Notes under the pieces: model-generated | The model's database searches: none | The model's input: the letters and a program-made list of their open reading frames with translations, nothing else | Told to the model about the DNA's origin: nothing | Assembly: GCF_003589595.1 (NCBI RefSeq) | Contig: NW_020653726.1 | Coordinates: 11,333,318-11,397,317, forward strand | DNA length: 64,000 nucleotides | Direction of reading: 5' to 3' | From: Hyposmocoma kahamanoa | Lineage: Eukaryota; Arthropoda; Insecta; Lepidoptera; Cosmopterigidae | Shown here: one piece after another, positions 62,801 to 64,000 of the stretch | How positions within the stretch are numbered: the first letter of the stretch is position 1 | Layout of the letters: the number at the start of each line of letters is the position of its first letter | Made by a program: the position numbers and the translations under genes

Positions 62801-64000
62801 AGAAGGTATAGTTAAGATCCTGAAGTTACAGGGCGTCATGTATGTATGTCAACAGGGTACATTTTGAATTTGTAAGTAACGAGACAGTAATTTTATTGAG
62901 GAACTTAGAAAAAAAGGCGGACAAGATGAGATCCCTAGAGCATACCAGATGGCACCAGTATTAGTTCCTTACACAGTTTTAACTGAGATGGATCACTATC
63001 TTAGCAGTAATTCGTGTGTATCCATCTGTTTTATCTTGTACGAAAGTTGCACGGGGTTAAATGCCGTTTTAAAATCAATGTGCAAATCGGGATAATCCGG
63101 ATGCTGTTGCCGCATCTATAAGCTATTGCATTAATAACTGATGTATTTGATGATATGATGACTGACAATTTAATATGATACTTTATTAGTCAACATCTAA
63201 CGTCAAAGTCATTGACAACGTTAATAAAGTTTCTTTATTTCGTTGTCTTATATACATAAACGAATAACACGGTAACAATAGACGCGACAACGGCGTTCGA
63301 TTATATACGATCTGATACTATACTATACTACAGTAAAATATCCGATAAACCTGATACAGAAGCTGTAAACTTCGAAGTAGTTGATTCACGTGTCAAAAAT
63401 CCATTCTAAGTTATGCTAATTAAATGTTGCATGTCTGAAAAAAATGAGATAAATCAAACAAACTAGTCATTGCTTTTTATTAAGAGAGATAGGATCTGCC
63501 TCTACGTTAATACGAATGATTAGAGAGATTTCTTTTGCTAAGGAACAAGTTTCCCGACTGATGACCAGCAATATTTGAATCCCATGTGTATAGCTTAATC
63601 ATGGTAGAAAGAAAACAGTCGCTTGGCCTGGGGAGTAAGATTATCCAAGATGTTAATTGGTAGATTGGTCCATCGTTGCGTAGCTGATGGATGTTTAATT
63701 AGGTATCTTTGTTCATTTTGTTTAAACATTTTACTAGATTTTAATTTTTGTTTGGTCAAATTGTAGTAAAATCAGTAATAATTGTTTTGTGTTATGTAAT
63801 GTACTGTCGTAACCAAGTCCAGTGTTGCAGTGGTCTTTTTGGGAGTATTTCTGATTTAGAGACTCGATGTCACAAGTTGCCTCTTTGACTGTTCAACTTT
63901 TCTTTTGGTAATCAAAATTTGTTTCCAATCTACCTTCTTTTTTATTTGATAGTATCTACCATTTTTTGCCCTTGAGGGAAAATTTTAACGCACACAAATA
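62801..64000. other. No firm gene; AT-rich flank
   Basis: A 42-codon plus frame at about 62893-63020 (FIEELRKKGGQDEIPRAYQM...) and a minus frame at 63120-63005 (QHPDYPDLHIDFKTAFN, resembling an RT motif A) both lack supporting context. From 63130 on nothing is recognised. Confidence 0.4.

Noticed and set aside
62893..63020. Possible host exon (42 codons, plus strand)
   Set aside because: No convincing splice sites or homologue recalled. Directly flanks the R1-clade 5' region.
63005..63120. Reverse transcriptase motif A on the minus strand (HIDFKTAFN)
   Set aside because: The match is limited to about 10 residues, with no other RT motif up- or downstream in any frame.

Overview
The window reads as AT-rich nuclear DNA of an arthropod, most likely a moth or butterfly. 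I could not support one intact host gene. Almost everything recognisable is a transposable element (TE) or a piece of one. The lepidopteran call rests on sequence types I know to be abundant there: a repeat at 18.5-18.7 kb ending in the GCCCAGCAGTGGGACG... form, about ten copies of a ~290 bp interspersed repeat (called R here), tRNA-headed SINEs, an R1-clade retrotransposon and insect-type LINEs. Gene emptiness and nested insertions fit heterochromatin, a W chromosome or a piRNA source locus; that is inference.

Layout. 0-13 kb: a THAP-like exon relic (0.44 kb), R copies, the tail of an RTE-type LINE (7.5-7.8 kb), a SINE, a mariner scrap, a broken Crypton-type tyrosine recombinase gene with one intron (9.2-10.2 kb), and an antisense THAP-element relic (10.8-11.3 kb). 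13.8-16.5 kb: a decayed two-ORF LINE on the minus strand. 16.7-22.6 kb: palindrome, repeats, a mariner half and a 5'-truncated LINE. 22.6-25.4 kb: two THAP exon relics in opposite orientation enclosing a cluster of dyad-symmetric ~30 bp motifs and an unrecognised terminal-exon-like block. 25.8-28.3 kb: Penelope-like element tail and repeats.

28.3-35.3 kb is the best-resolved nest. An outer inverted-repeat transposon (28340-35266) holds a P-superfamily-like element (29182-35191: 27 bp perfect terminal inverted repeats, 8 bp target duplication, THAP-like first exon). That element in turn holds a 4.5 kb LINE (29458-33991, 7 bp target duplication) with an uninterrupted 955-codon endonuclease/reverse transcriptase ORF. 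A related copy of the outer element at 51.58-51.75 kb keeps the unfilled site. A fragment with an R2/NeSL-like restriction-type endonuclease signature follows at 35.27-35.5 kb.

36-45 kb: repeats, another LINE remnant (39.95-41.0 kb), a ~180 bp tandem array, and a complete Tc1-like transposon (42237-43980) with double (IR/DR-type) terminal repeats and a frameshifted DD34E transposase. 45-52 kb: SINE and R fragments and two LINE pieces (46.98-47.64 and 47.77-48.73 kb). 52.2-55.6 kb: a nearly intact LINE on the minus strand with two frameshifts. 56.6-56.9 kb: a MITE. 58.06-62.8 kb: a GC-rich R1-clade retrotransposon on the minus strand whose ORF1 stop and ORF2 start overlap as TAATG.

The genes do not form a host pathway. 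They are independent mobile elements whose nesting gives a relative chronology. Eight of ten clearly oriented retroelement pieces lie on the minus strand.
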